Shown here one piece after another: positions 37,021-48,731 of a DNA stretch of 64,000 bases. The notes under the pieces were generated by a model. That model saw nothing but the letters and a program-made list of their open reading frames with translations, was not told the origin of the DNA and did no database searches. The stretch covers positions 51,241,682-51,305,681 of the forward strand of contig OX344749.2 of NCBI GenBank assembly GCA_947034885.2. The letters run 5' to 3'. The translations under genes were made by a program, and so were the position numbers. Position 1 is the first letter of the stretch, and every line of letters begins with the position of its first letter. This DNA is from Thuidium tamariscinum. Taxonomy: Eukaryota; Streptophyta; Bryopsida; Hypnales; Thuidiaceae.

Positions 37021-37753
37021 TTTTTAAATGTAAAAACTTGAAATGAGACAATGAATAAAGGAGATTTATAGGCATACATGCCCTATTGCAATGGTTGTGG
37101 CACCCATTTCTCTTTGAGTGCCATGGTTGGAAATTTCACAAATTAAATGTCCTAAAATAGGGCATTGAGATTTCTCCTTTTGTACATCATTTTTGACTTG
37201 CTTCTACTATGGATTTAGATGCAACCATTCACCACTTACTCCCATTGTTGTGATGTAAATGCGTACATTGTTTAATATGTATACATATTTTATATTCCAA
37301 ATAGATTTTTGAATTCAAGTTTTAGAATCTATATTTAGGTTTGAAGTTCAACACTAAAAATGTTGAACTAGAAGGTTTTATAGAGTCATAAGATCTAGAG
37401 TTTTAGGACTCTTCTTTGACTTCAGTTTTTACCCCCATTTAGTTTGATTGAAGTTTAATATCTAATTTTAGTTTCATACTTTATTTATATATTTAAGAGA
37501 TAAGGTTGGAAATTAGAAATAGTTTATCTCTTAGTTTGACCTTTGAGTTTCATTGGTTTTGGAAAGTAAACTTGAACTTATGTCCTTGTTCTTTTTCATT
37601 GGCCAATCGGTGTTTGGAAGTCCATTTAGGCATCTTCTACTTAACTTAGGGTCATATAGGATTGATAGGCATTGTCTTCCTCCTTATTGTGGACTGTGGA
37701 GAGTTTCTGTAGGTGATTACAATTTGTATTGGTTTGGAGAGTTAGGATTTGAT

Positions 37754-38465
37754 GTGATTGCAAGAAACACTTGTCCTTTTTTTCGTCCCCTTGTTAGGAG
37801 GTAGTTTTTTGCTCATAAATTTTGCATCTTTTGTTCATTTGACTTGAAACTTGAAATGAAGGTGCCTAAAAAAGTTTTACATTTTGTGTAATTTTTTCAA
37901 TATTTTTAAAATTAGTTTACTATTTTTAAACTGCCCCCAATTGGGTGTCTACTTTGGCCATTTTGGGGGGTTTAGTCCTATTTTTGACCCAAAAATGAAA
38001 ATTTTGAGCTGAAAATTGTCATGCAAGGACCTCACATAAAGTTACACAAGACCACAAAGAGATTTCTTGAAAATACTATACTGTTCAACCTCCACATGTC
38101 GTCAAAGTGGCTGACTTTGCACAAGTGTAGAGAATAGAATTAATTTTTTCCAAAGATGAAATTTGTTGGAAAAGAAATACCTTTACTTGGAAAAAAAATT
38201 CATTTTCATTTTTTGAATTTTTTTACTATTTTTACCAAATTAGTGAAAAAAGAGCTATTTTCATTGTATTTTCCATTGTCTATAACATGTAGAGAAAATT
38301 TTTCTTAGGTCTGAATTTCAAGAGACATGATATTCTCATTTCTCTTCAAATTATCTATATTTTTTCAATTTAAAATTTTTTTATTTCAAAGGGTCACAGG
38401 ACTTACAAGACTCACTGATTTTGAGCCATTTTGAGCCAAAACCGGTAAGTGTTTTTTGCAACGAC
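37754..38465 (+). mobile_element. Family A-related element, copy A4
   Basis: The left tip GTGATTGCAAGAAACACTTGTCC is identical to the tip of A5, and the right tip AAGTGTTTTTTGCAACGAC is its imperfect inverse. Length (712 bp) fits family A, but the interior is only weakly similar to A2, A3 and A5, so it may be a sister subfamily sharing ends. Confidence 0.6.
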
Positions 38466-40159
38466 CCATTAGGGAAGAGAAGCCAAAACTTTGTGTAGCC
38501 ATATTTTTTGTATAGAAAGGAATTTTCATATGAAACTTTGAGAGTTTGTTTATTTTGTTCTTGTGCTTTTTTAAATAAATTTTTTTATGATCAATTTGAA
38601 GTTGTGAGTGAAGAGATATATGTGATTGTATGAAGGCGAGTTTGTTGTCACCCAATGAAGAGGAGTAGAGATTCAACCGCTTATAATTGTTTATAAAACT
38701 TACTTTTCTTTTTGAAAATTTGAGGATTTATAGAAGAATTTTGTAGCTTTTCATAGACATATGATTCATATCATTTGAATCTTCAAAGAAGAAGTTATGA
38801 GAGTTTGTCAAAGAAATCTTTTCAAATGAAAGTTTGAGAGACTGTGTGAGGTTGGTAGGTGAATACATTTTGTATGTTCAACTTTCTTTGAAATTTTGTT
38901 TATATATTGTTTGGAGAAGAGGATCTAGTTTGGATTTTTGAATTTTGTCTTGGTACCTTTTCCTGTGGTGGACTTGTTGTTGGTATTTATCAGTATTGGT
39001 CCATTTTATATTTGTGGTTAGGCACTTTCAATTTTTAGATGTTTTGTGGTGGTGAAGTGAGGTTGATGGCCAGCGAGACCATTGAGTGTGCACCAAGTGG
39101 GTGGTGCTTGTTTCCCCTTGTAGTGAAGTTGGATTAATTGCCAAAAAACTACAAGGTTTTGGTGGTGTTACAGGTGCAGGTGCAGGTTGCCTTTATCTTG
39201 TAGATAGTTGTAGGTGCAAGTTGCCCTTACCATGTAAATAGTTGCAGGTATCCAAGTAGTCATTAAAACTACTTAGAAGTGTTTACATTTGAAACTTTGG
39301 GCCAACGGTAGATATCAATGAGGCTTTTTAGCCTAATCGACGTTGGATGCTACTAGGAGGCCTCAGATTTTGAATGTAGACAAGTGTTTAGATAGAATAT
39401 ATTGTGTGTGAACTTGAAGAGACTATTAGTCTCTAAATTTTAAAAAAATTACTATTTATAAATTGATATAAATATTATCAAACTTAGTCGCAACTAGGAA
39501 TCCAATGTTTTCCAAGAACAAAACTCTCTTACTCTGATATCGTTGGCCTCTATCATTTTTTCCCTTCTCTTTTTCTTTTGCCTCTCTCCCCTTGACACTC
39601 CTCTCATATACCTTTAACTAGGGTAGTTGGTTGCCTCAATTTTCTTACACAACAATGTCCTAGGAAGATCCCCATGATGTGATTTTTGACTAGTAAGGAG
39701 TATATCTACTTGGAAGTTCTTATGTACCTCCACCTTATAAGAACCTATGACATATACTCTATCTAATTGTTGACTTGCCTAATTCTATCTCTTTGCTAAT
39801 TCTAAGAATCAAGATTGAATCTCATGATTTTTTGCCTTGTGGCTAAATATCTACCGAACCTTCCACCCTCACCTTATTTTCCTTAAAGCTCCCCACTTGA
39901 ATATGTGAGTTTCATTAATGCATGAGAGGAATTGACTAATTTAGTTGCTATAACTCTTCTACCTAAACTCTTGCCTAATGTTCTAGTCTTGTTTCCCCAA
40001 ATTTTCCTCCCTCCCCTATTTTTTTCCGTCCTACCTTGTTTTGTTTACAATGTTTGTAGAACTAAATTATTTTAGTGTGGGATAATAATTTCAATTTTTA
40101 TATATGTTAGCCATGATCCTTGTTACTAGCCCAATTTCCTACTGCCATGACTCTACTTA
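38466..40159. other. Intergenic DNA with a small tandem duplication, no gene
   Basis: At 39165-39250 a unit of about 50 bp is duplicated (GTGCAGGTTGCCTTTATCTTG then GTGCAAGTTGCCCTTACCATG, each followed by TAGATAGTTG- or TAAATAGTTG-like sequence), and GCAGGT occurs three times in a row beside it. ACTCTGATATCGTTGG near 39533 resembles an inverted retrotransposon primer-binding site, but no long terminal repeat pair supports it. Confidence 0.4.
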
Positions 40160-41431
40160 TACTATAAGAACCCCGTGTTTTAGGTATTGTCTACAAGAAA
40201 ACATATCATGTTTTTTGCACTGTAATACATTACTTGGTGAATAAATGGAGAAGTGTTAATTTTATGTGATGTTGTAGAAAACATATACAGCTAAGTTGAA
40301 AAACAAGTATATGTCATTGTAAACAAATATGTTCTTAATGATGTTTAGAAAAACAAGTTCATATTTTTTTGTGACATCCCAAAAAATATAGACTGCTATG
40401 TTAGCAAAAAGTTCATTTTGATTATGGATAAATTTGTAAGATTATTAAAGTCTATTGTAAAATACTGACTATATTTGAAAAATTTAGAAAAAAGATAGCC
40501 ATGTGCAATAATTTTCCAAAAAAAGAAAATGGATGTGTACCATAGATGAAACAAATGGTCTTTATACAAGTAAAGTGGTAGGAAGGGAACCAATCCATAC
40601 ATGATACATAAAACAACAATAATATTCAATGTAAAATGTCAAAAACAACGTTGAGATGTCTTAAACAACATTTTCATATTTGAAACAAAGTTGACATTTA
40701 CAATAGTCAAATTGCCATACTCTATTTATCCCATATATTTTGTCTTACCTTGGGTAGAAAATGCATATAAATATTTCCTCTTTATCCTGTATTCTCTCTA
40801 ACTTTCAAAGAAATAATTCCTTCATTTACCATCAAAATTTCTTTTGATGGTAAATGGTAAGTTATCTTCAATTTTTATTGAACTCAACAATTTTGCTTAT
40901 TCATTAAAAAAAATTGTTGTTGATCTTGTCTTATAGATAAAGTGAACACTAATTCATATTTCAAAAAACATTTAATGTGATGTCTCAAAAAACACCATTA
41001 AAATTTTCAAACAACATAATAGTGTGTTGACAAAATATGCCATCTTAGCATAATTTGAGATCCATATCCGTATAATTTGGAAGTCCATGTCACTTTTTTT
41101 CCAAGACCAGGTCACAAACCTAGTCAAAATGAGTTAAATGACATTGGATGAAAAATTGTCCCATATGGCATTGCTCATCTTAAGAAAAGCTTGTGTGGCG
41201 CTTAAGATCCCTCCATGTGTAGCCTTCCAAAGGTTTTGTGCAAGCCCTTGTTTCATTGGACATCATATAACAACAACCCAAATTCAAATGCGTTGCTTAA
41301 AATTATGGAATGTTTTTTGCCCATCTATTATGACAGATTTTAGGTGGCATCAATGTTGATCCAAATCCTGTCAACTGTGACATTTTCTCATGTTTTTCAC
41401 ATGTCCACAAAAAGGCAGGTTTCTTATAGTG
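40160..41431. mobile_element. Candidate CACTA nonautonomous element, about 1.27 kb
   Basis: The left tip TACTATAAGAACCCCG and the right tip (inverse CACTATAAGAAACCTG) match the common plant CACTA terminal form CACTATAAGAAA. Flanking trinucleotides are TTA and CTA, so the duplication is imperfect. Subterminal sequence carries repeated ATGTC..AAAAACAAC and AAACAACAT motifs, as in CACTA ends. The first base of the left tip has changed. No transposase is encoded. Confidence 0.55.
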
Positions 41432-41877
41432 CTACCAACCTGACAACCAATCGCAAGGGTTGCTAGGGTGTTGGAGGTGTTTGGATGTTGGTCTCTTTTT
41501 TTTAGACAAAAAGAAAATGCAAAAAACATAGACAAAACCAAAGAAAAAGTAGAAGGTAGAATGTAAGTAAATGGTAGTACAAGGGATTCTTATTTCCTTC
41601 TATTTTTTTACCCTAACCTTTAGTGTGGCATACTACTTTTGGTTTAGAAAGGCAACAATAAGTTTCTAATACCTCAAACAAAGGGTTAAAACCAAGAACA
41701 CAAATGGACACACACACAAAAAAAGCTCTCAAACCTCAAGGAGGTGGAAGGATGTTAACTAAAAGGGCATCAAAGGTCGTAAAAGTACCACCAAAGGTTT
41801 CTTGGCCTAAAATGCCAAGAGTTTTAATGTTAATTGAGCTCAATAAACCTAACTACATATAAAAGTAGGGATAGAAG

Positions 41878-41898
41878 GAGAGAGAGAGAGAGAGAGAG
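41878..41898. repeat. GA microsatellite
   Basis: An uninterrupted run of about ten GA dinucleotides in an otherwise AT-rich gene-free stretch (41432-43254). Confidence 0.9.
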
Positions 41899-43254
41899 AA
41901 GCATCCTTTTATACTCGCTTAGGCATTCACTGCCCCCTTCTTCAAGAAAATTCTAAATTTCTACCTCAATCTTTACTTTTGAGCTCAATCCATGGATTTA
42001 CATCCAAACTCTAACTAAGGACCTCTAAAATTGTATTTTTACATCCTATGTTGGACTTACATGCTAACTTTTGGAGATTAACACCAATTCCCAAACAAAT
42101 TGCGCCATTGCTTTTAAAAGGCCATTTCCTATCTCGTCTATCCTCAATCTTTTTCCTCAATTCAAAACCTCATAGAAAGTTAGCACAATTTTAAAAAACA
42201 AAATAGGTGAAAATTCAACTTTTGGTATTTGATTTTTTTTAACAAAAAGTAACTTATTTAGGCTCCTTAGTATATATAAAGGAGTAATAAAAGACCTATC
42301 ATCGACCTAATTTTGATTTTGTATTCTCCTAAATCCCCTGTCAACCCTATTGCAATTTTTAAATTTGCCAATTGCCGAAGGATCTTGTTGGTTCAGGTAC
42401 CTTTGACTACTGAAATGTATTGAAACTTGTCAGAGCGTCTTATAAAAATAAAAGAGGCTATTTTAATTTTTATTGAGGTTTTATTGCACCTTGAAAATTT
42501 TCTAGGAATTTCCAACCAAAAATTTTAGTGGTTAATTGTTTGGAGAGATATTCTTTGACTATAAGAAAATTTTGAGTCTTTTTGTCAAACCTTTCACAAA
42601 ATTTTAGAAAATAAGGATAGACTCACATCATCAATCTATACCAAGAAAGAAGGAGGATAAAATTCTGATTCCCTCAAATAGCACTAGTAATTTGGGAATC
42701 TTTTCTACCAAGGAAAATCTTTGGGAATCAATCTTGCTATTGCCTTCTAGCTTGACTTCAATCTTGGGCCATGAATTTTAGGCACTAAACTCCCTTTCCT
42801 CGTCCATCTTACACTAGTACCACTAATATGCACACAATTGGGATTTTGCTATTTCGTTGATGCTACAGAGAAACTAAAATCTCTCCTCAGAATCCTATCT
42901 AAAGTCATCTCTAGGGCTTTCCTAGACCAATTTAACTAGACTTAGGTGCATAAAGAGCCAATCACTTAAGTGTTTTAATTATCCACTAATTCCTAATTTC
43001 TAACCTATTTACAAGTGGATTTGGATTAATACTACATATAATATCCTAATCTAAACAAAATATTATATTGGCATGTAGCATGCCTATTTTGGTTCTACAT
43101 TCTTCTTTGTATTTTTTGTATTTTTTTCTTCTATTTAATTTTGCAAGAAATTCAAAAAAATAGAGCAATGAGTCCCAAGTGATGAATTAGAAGGTCACAC
43201 ATGTGTTCAAGAAAAAATAAGAGAGCATGTCCAAAATTCAAGCACACAAAGACC
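41899..43254. other. AT-rich intergenic DNA, no gene
   Basis: No open frame of note, no element end recognised and no match to the repeat families named elsewhere in the window. Confidence 0.4.
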
Positions 43255-43420
43255 AACAATGCCATTTCACATGTCATCAATTCATAATTCATTCTACAAA
43301 GCTCCAAAAATCTTGAATAGCTTGAGTTGGATGGCAATTTCATTCATCTTCTAAAGAAATTTATTCAAAAGAATTTGAAGGACATTCACCTATCCAAACT
43401 TAATTTAGGGTCTCAATTCA
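43255..43420 (-). mobile_element. MITE family B fragment, copy B3 (inverted)
   Basis: CAATTCATAATTCATTCTACAAAGCTCC and the following TTGAATAGCTTGAGTTGGATGGC align with the B1 and B2 centres. The outer ends are not recognisable, so it is a fragment. Confidence 0.45.
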
Positions 43421-43490
43421 AATTCAATTTCAACTTTAACAACAAACATAATACAATACAACAACAAAATTGAACACAATTTGACAATAG

Positions 43491-45143
43491 GGTGATTGCA
43501 AGAAACACTTGTTCTATTTGTTGCATTCTCAACGAAACTCATTATTTTTTCTGGAGTACTTTAAAATTAGAAAACTAATTTTTTTTAATTTAAAAAATAT
43601 GATTAATGTATACACCTCTAAGACGAAGGTTTTCACCAAAGGAAATGGATAGAAAAAATCTCTAAGTAAGAGAACTTGAAAAGTACCAAATCTCAAGAAA
43701 ATAAGTACTTTGATTCAAAAATTAGTTAAAAATAGTAAAAATAAGTAAATAAAAAGTAATAATTTTCCATTTATAACAACTTTATGGAAATGATCAATCA
43801 CCAAAAAAACCATGAAAGTAATATTTTATATGTTTCAAAATGCAAGTAGAAAGAAGCTCACTTTATAGACTTCCACACCACATAAAATTAACTATTTTTG
43901 AAATTCCTTCAATGGAAAGTTGTATTTCTATAGTAGAAAGCACTCTACAAAATTTCACAATGTAATTTTTCAAAAAAGGTACTCAATAGTAGTAGAAACT
44001 TCCAAATTGGCAAGTGTGACATACATTTTGGGCCTATTTTTGGATAGTAAACTACTTTTGAAAATTACCAAAAAATCAAGGAAGTTGTATAATAGTCATC
44101 AGTACCTTTTCTATAAATCTTACCCCCTAAAGGACCATGGCCATTTTTTAGCCCAAAACCACTCAAAACTGCCATTTTTGCTCCATTCATCCATGAAAAC
44201 AAAAAAAAGTAAAATTTTAGAATCTAACCGTAGGATCTTGTACTTTACTTATCTAAGATCATGTGGTGAAAATTTCATGAAGTTTGACTGCATAGATTAG
44301 AAGATATGAGTATTCAAAGTTGGAAAACAAGGTTTTTTTAAACTTTGATATGCAACTTCATATGACTTTGTCCTCCATTTGTGGAAGTATTTTGCACTAC
44401 AGACCTTGAATTTAAATTTTTTTCTATTGAAGGATTGAGCTGAGACCTTAGGAAAAAAAATCCAAAAAAAGAAGACTTTTTTTTCATTCTTTAAAAAATT
44501 GTTAAATAGATGAAGGTCCAAGATTGAAAGAAAATTTAAATTGCAAATATCTTATAGATGGGATTGAAATACAATAATCCCAATGGTGAGATTGTTTTAG
44601 CAAACAAAAACAACCTTGTCCAACAATTTTTTTGGAAAAATTGTGAAAATTGCATTCACAAATGAATCCTATAAGTTATTTTTTCAAGAAGATGCTTAGA
44701 TTGCCCGAAAAATAAGATTGTTCATAACTTCCACATCACTAATCCAAATGGAATGAATCAAAACTTCACCCGTAGACAAAAATAAGATCTATAAGGGAAA
44801 AAAATTAATTTTTTAATTTTGAAGTTTTTGTAGATTTTTTTTCTGCCCAGCTACATGAAAATTATGCTTAAAATGGCATAACTTTTGCTTTCGGTCACCA
44901 ATTGAAAAAATAATAATATTTCCACGGAGATAATCAGTTTTTCTATATTATGTAAAAATTTCAAGAAAATTCATTAAAAATTGAAGTCACAAGTACCTGC
45001 CCGAAATCCCAAAGTCCCCCGAGGGGACTCTTGGTCCTTTAGGGGTTAAGTCATTTGGAGTTAAAACAAAAAAGTTATGGCCAAAAAACAGATCAACATA
45101 TGTCATGTGACGGAAAATAGGACAAGTGTTTCTTGCAATCACC
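43491..45143 (+). mobile_element. Family A nonautonomous transposon, copy A5, interrupted by element T1
   Basis: It has the best-preserved family A ends: GGTGATTGCAAGAAACACTTG at 43491 and its exact inverse ending at 45143; inverted identity continues for about 25 bp with one change. The body is split after TTTTCTATAAATC by a 922-bp TTAA-type element. Without the insertion it is 727 bp, the length of A3. Noncoding. Confidence 0.85.
44124..45045 (+). mobile_element. TTAA-flanked element T, copy T1, nested in A5; piggyBac-like
   Basis: The left tip CCCCTAAAGGACCA is the exact inverse of the right tip TGGTCCTTTAGGGG (14 bp). It is flanked by TTAC (44120-44123, one change from TTAA) and TTAA (45046-45049). 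Uninterrupted family A copies A2 and A3 show a single tetranucleotide (TCAA, TTGA) here, so the tetranucleotide was duplicated on insertion. A 15-base hairpin GTCCCCCGAGGGGAC lies at 45014-45028, 17 bp inside the right end only. TTAA target and C-rich tips are the known marks of piggyBac transposons. There is no transposase, so it is nonautonomous. Confidence 0.82.
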
Positions 45144-45738
45144 AAACAACAAAAATTGTGTTTGCTAAAAAATTGTCATTCCATATTAAAAAACACAAGG
45201 TAGTGTTAACAAAATATTTAATGTCAATGTATATCGCAAATTAAATACACTTAAAAAGTCATATATCTATTAAAGTATAAAAACTAGCAACTCAAAAAAA
45301 GTCATTTTTTTAATCAAAATTTAAAGGTTTGCAAAGATGTGATTATCCAAACTAAAAGATTTTAGGGGTTCTCACTACTACAAGTTTCACTGAACTGCTT
45401 GATTTTCCATGCACTATAAGTTTGTTTGTTTTTTGAACAAATGGGGAGCCCCCACTGCATTAAAAAGAACCAAGATACAAAACCGGCCAAGCCAAACGGC
45501 TGGACAGAGAACCAAGAACCGGAAAAAAAAACCCCCAGAGAAAACACTAACTAAATAAACAGAGACAAGGCCCTTTACTACTCCAATAAATTTGGTCACC
45601 CTGTCTGGTGGCCAACATTGGAGACTGAAGCCAACATTTGTCAAAGTTCTCCCAAAGAGAGGGAGCTTGATGAGGCCTAAGTTTAACTGCTTTACGGGTC
45701 TTTATCAGAATAGCACAGCCTGCATCAAGAAGTGTTCC

Positions 45739-47260
45739 TCAAAGAGCTTGGTGGATATAGTCTAGAGCCCATTGGATGTGGCTAAATACCTTAGTATTTC
45801 TAGCAATCCAAATTAGCCATAATGACGCACCACGTAGAACAGACCAAATGGTTTTAATCTTCATAAATCTGCGAGGAAGAGTTGAGCCAAAGATACATTG
45901 TGTTGCATGGAAGTGGGTATGAGGTCCTAACACTGGTGGAGTTCTACTAATATGATGAAGAATGGATTGAGCATATTCCCATACATCTTGGGCGCATTGG
46001 CAATCATAGAACCTATATATCGATGTCTCTTCAGCCCCCGAAGAACAACAATTGCAACGCGTGTCTATATTAGGATTGATACGAGCTTGCCAAGAATGAA
46101 CGGCAACAACATTGTGCCAAACCGACCACATGAAAGCTGCCTCTTTCTGGGAACTTGTTTTAAGCCAAATTTCTTTCCAATCAGGTGTACAAGACAAAGG
46201 TAGTATACCAGGCCATTTTGAAGGAATCGAACGTTGAAGCCTGCAATTATGTGTAAGTAATTTGCGGCCACATGTTGTAGAGTATGATAGTAAAGGAGTT
46301 CCATTGCTCCAACGCCATCTACCAGGGTCATAAGTGAGGGTTTGGATCCTCCCTACAAAAAAGAGGTCCGAAGATGACTTCCAGCCTTTTCGAATCTCAA
46401 TGACTTGAACCCTGTGTACAAAACCAATATATATGGAGGGGTTATTGGAGTTGGAGAGGTAAATTAAGCGCCTAGATAGAGGTTCGATGATTGCTTTATC
46501 TATGTGAGTAGGTAAGATGAGATCTTGGTGCCACAAATTGAGAATCCCAATGTCTTGGCTGACAACTTCCCATACAATAAGGGGGATTGGATCGTGTCGG
46601 GTAGCAAAAATACCAAGCCAATCTCTTTCTTGTAGGTTGGAAGAGACTTGAGTGAGCACATTCAACCATTCCATAGGAATTTTGGATATCAACAAGGCCC
46701 ATTTGTCCTGTTTGCCATCATGTAGTGAGAAGGTATTAGAGATATCAATCTATGACTTGAACGCCCAACTTTGCTCATCCCATAAATCATGAATAGTTTG
46801 TAAACCACTTCTAGCCAACTCCCTTGCTCGAGCTATAGAAAAACCAAAGTTGGACCCTATAAATGATGTAGACCACCACAAGCTTGTTGTGAGAACTTCA
46901 TCAAAATTGACTGGAGGAGAAAGTTGTATATGCTTAGTAAATCGCTTCCATGCTGAGGTAATGCGGTTCCAGGTCTTAGAGCCACGTATTACAGAGGGGT
47001 TGTTCACCATACGCCATGCTTCGAATGGGAACCAATATCCTTCCTTAGGATTGGGCTTCATTAAAAAAATCCTATATCTAAGGAGGATTTTGAGATTAGA
47101 TATGCCTGGTTCAATAGCAAAAATGATCCACTTAGCAAGTAGGGTTGTTAGAGAGATCTCTGGGTCAAGCAATTTGAGTCCACCAATTTCTTTAGGAAGG
47201 CAGCAATCATCCCAACTAACTTGAGTTCGTGTTGTAAATTCTGTTCCACTCCAAAGATAG
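45739..47260 (-). pseudogene. LINE ORF2 C-terminal region with zf-RVT-like domain
   Basis: One frame runs from YLWSGTEFTTRTQVSWDD (about 47260) through CCLPKEIGGLKLLDPE to WAFKS, where a TAG at 46750-46752 interrupts it. It then continues in the same frame for 318 aa to 45739. The last part has the Trp/Cys/His pattern of the reverse-transcriptase zinc-binding domain: KEAAFMWSVWHNVVAVHSW, CNCCSSGAEETSIYRFYDC, then CAQDVWEYA. The long second frame is intact despite the stop upstream, so decay is fairly recent. Confidence 0.88.
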
Positions 47261-47359
47261 TTGCGAAAACTACCTCAAATTGAACGAATGGCTTGAATAG
47301 AGCCACACCAAATGGCAATGAAATAATATAAGGTTGATAATAAAATAGCATTGATAATG

Positions 47360-47935
47360 GTAACCCGCCCTACCAATAATAGGCGTTGAGACGACCAATA
47401 AGTCAATTTTTAGTAACCTTTTGCTTAAGAAATTCATCCACGTTGGGTGTCTCTAGTGTGATTCCAAATGGTGCCCCTAATAATTTAGAGAGAGAATTTG
47501 GAAGAGCCCATGTCAAATCGAAATTACTTATCCAGTCTGGTAGCAATAATTTCGAGAACCAGTATGCAATGCTTTTTGACTAGTTAATGACTAAGCCAGT
47601 TGCCAATCCAAAACATTGTATCAAAGAGATAGTGTTTTGAAGGTCCTCCTCTTTGCCTATTATCGAAAATTTTGTATCATCAGCATACTGTGATATGAGT
47701 TGTTGGCGATCAGTCTCTGGTAATTGTATGCCATGAATTCGGTTTTGTCTTTGCTCCTTTGCTGCAGCTAGATTCATGGCTTCACCTACAATTAGAAAGA
47801 GATATGGAGCCAAAGGATAACCTTGTCTCACCCAGCGTTGAATATTAAATGAGGAAGTGGCTGTCCCATTAAGTAGGACAGTTGCAGAAGCATCCTATAA
47901 ATTCAAATGGAGGATTTAGTATCCTCCTATAGATT
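47360..47935 (-). pseudogene. LINE reverse transcriptase domain fragment
   Basis: Recognisable sequence includes a VRQGYPLAPYLFLIVGEA block (about 47835-47780) and QQLISQYADDTKFS with the catalytic YADD box (near 47690). It continues with FGLATGLVIN, then an in-frame stop, then LTWALPNSLSKLLGAPFG and a second stop after LKQKVTKN. The segment upstream of VRQG (NLxDASATVLLNGTATS) starts abruptly at about 47935. Stops show that it is dead. Confidence 0.85.
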
Positions 47936-48094
47936 GTAGTAAGGATAGTACACATAATCTCAATTTCAAACACTAAATTATATGTACTGTACAAAATGCT
48001 AATGGACCAGATTTGTAGGCTACCTTCATTCTTTATAATTGATTTCTTCCTTTCAATGGCCCTTGCCTTATTTGTAAGTTTTTTGCAAATTTTA

Positions 48095-48465
48095 CACAAA
48101 ATGGATAAAAAATTATCTATATTCTACCACACATTGTTTCTAAAATGCAATAAATGAACCCCCCAAATTTATATCATAATGTTTTGTACTATAATATACA
48201 TCTATGATGAAAATTTTATATTTTTTGAGTAGATTTTGTATTTGATATGAATTTTTTTATTCATTATTTTCTTAAAAGAATCATAGTAATTTCAAATTTT
48301 TCTTCCTAAATCTTTTATTTTTGTAATTTGTAGTAGATAGATGACTTTATCTTTGAAAAATAAACTTAAAAATTTTCATTCATATCTGGTTGCAAAATAG
48401 TAGGAGATAGAATAATGATAGTTGATGCTTCAAATCAAGGGTCACTCACCCATGCTTATAAAATT
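48095..48465 (+). repeat. Dispersed repeat D, copy 2
   Basis: Direct-orientation homologue of 28020-28470, lying between the LINE and element T2. No coding sequence and no clear ends. Confidence 0.5.
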
Positions 48466-48558
48466 AAGCATCCTTAGGGCCCCTTTTGCTCCTTCCTTTG
48501 AAGGTAAAGTTCTTTGGATAGCAACTCCCCAACTAGCCAAAGACTCTTTGTAAATTAA

Positions 48559-48667
48559 CCCCTAAAGGCCCAAGGCCACTTTTCTGTCAAAAACCATTCA
48601 AAACTGCCATTTTTGTTGTGTTCACTCAAGAAAACAAAACAAAAAACAAAAAACAAAAAACAAAAAA

Positions 48668-48731
<64 letters not shown>

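Larger units (their letters stand above)
45415..47935 (-). mobile_element. 5'-truncated LINE retrotransposon
   Basis: Reading from 47935 down to 45415, it encodes the end of a reverse transcriptase, a long connecting region and a C-terminal zf-RVT-like zinc-binding domain, the standard order of plant LINE ORF2. The 3' end has the plant LINE tail whose inverse reads AATGCAGTGGGGGCTCCC and then TTTGTTCAAAAAAC before an AAACAAAC run at 45415-45430. The 5' part of the reverse transcriptase, the endonuclease and ORF1 are missing, as after incomplete target-primed reverse transcription. No target duplication was identified with confidence. Confidence 0.88.

Noticed and set aside
36114-37041. Phe/Tyr/Ser/Asn-rich proteins across the pyrimidine tract
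   Set aside because: Frames exist because stops are rare in T/C-rich repeats; the protein sequence simply repeats the DNA unit.
39500-39570. Possible LTR retrotransposon primer-binding site (inverse of ACTCTGATATCGTTGG)
   Set aside because: No pair of long terminal repeats, no gag or pol frame and no polypurine tract nearby.
45370-45414. CACTA element end (CACTACTACAAG and CACTATAAG beside the LINE 3' end)
   Set aside because: No inverted partner with matching flanks was found; short CACTA-like words are frequent by chance.
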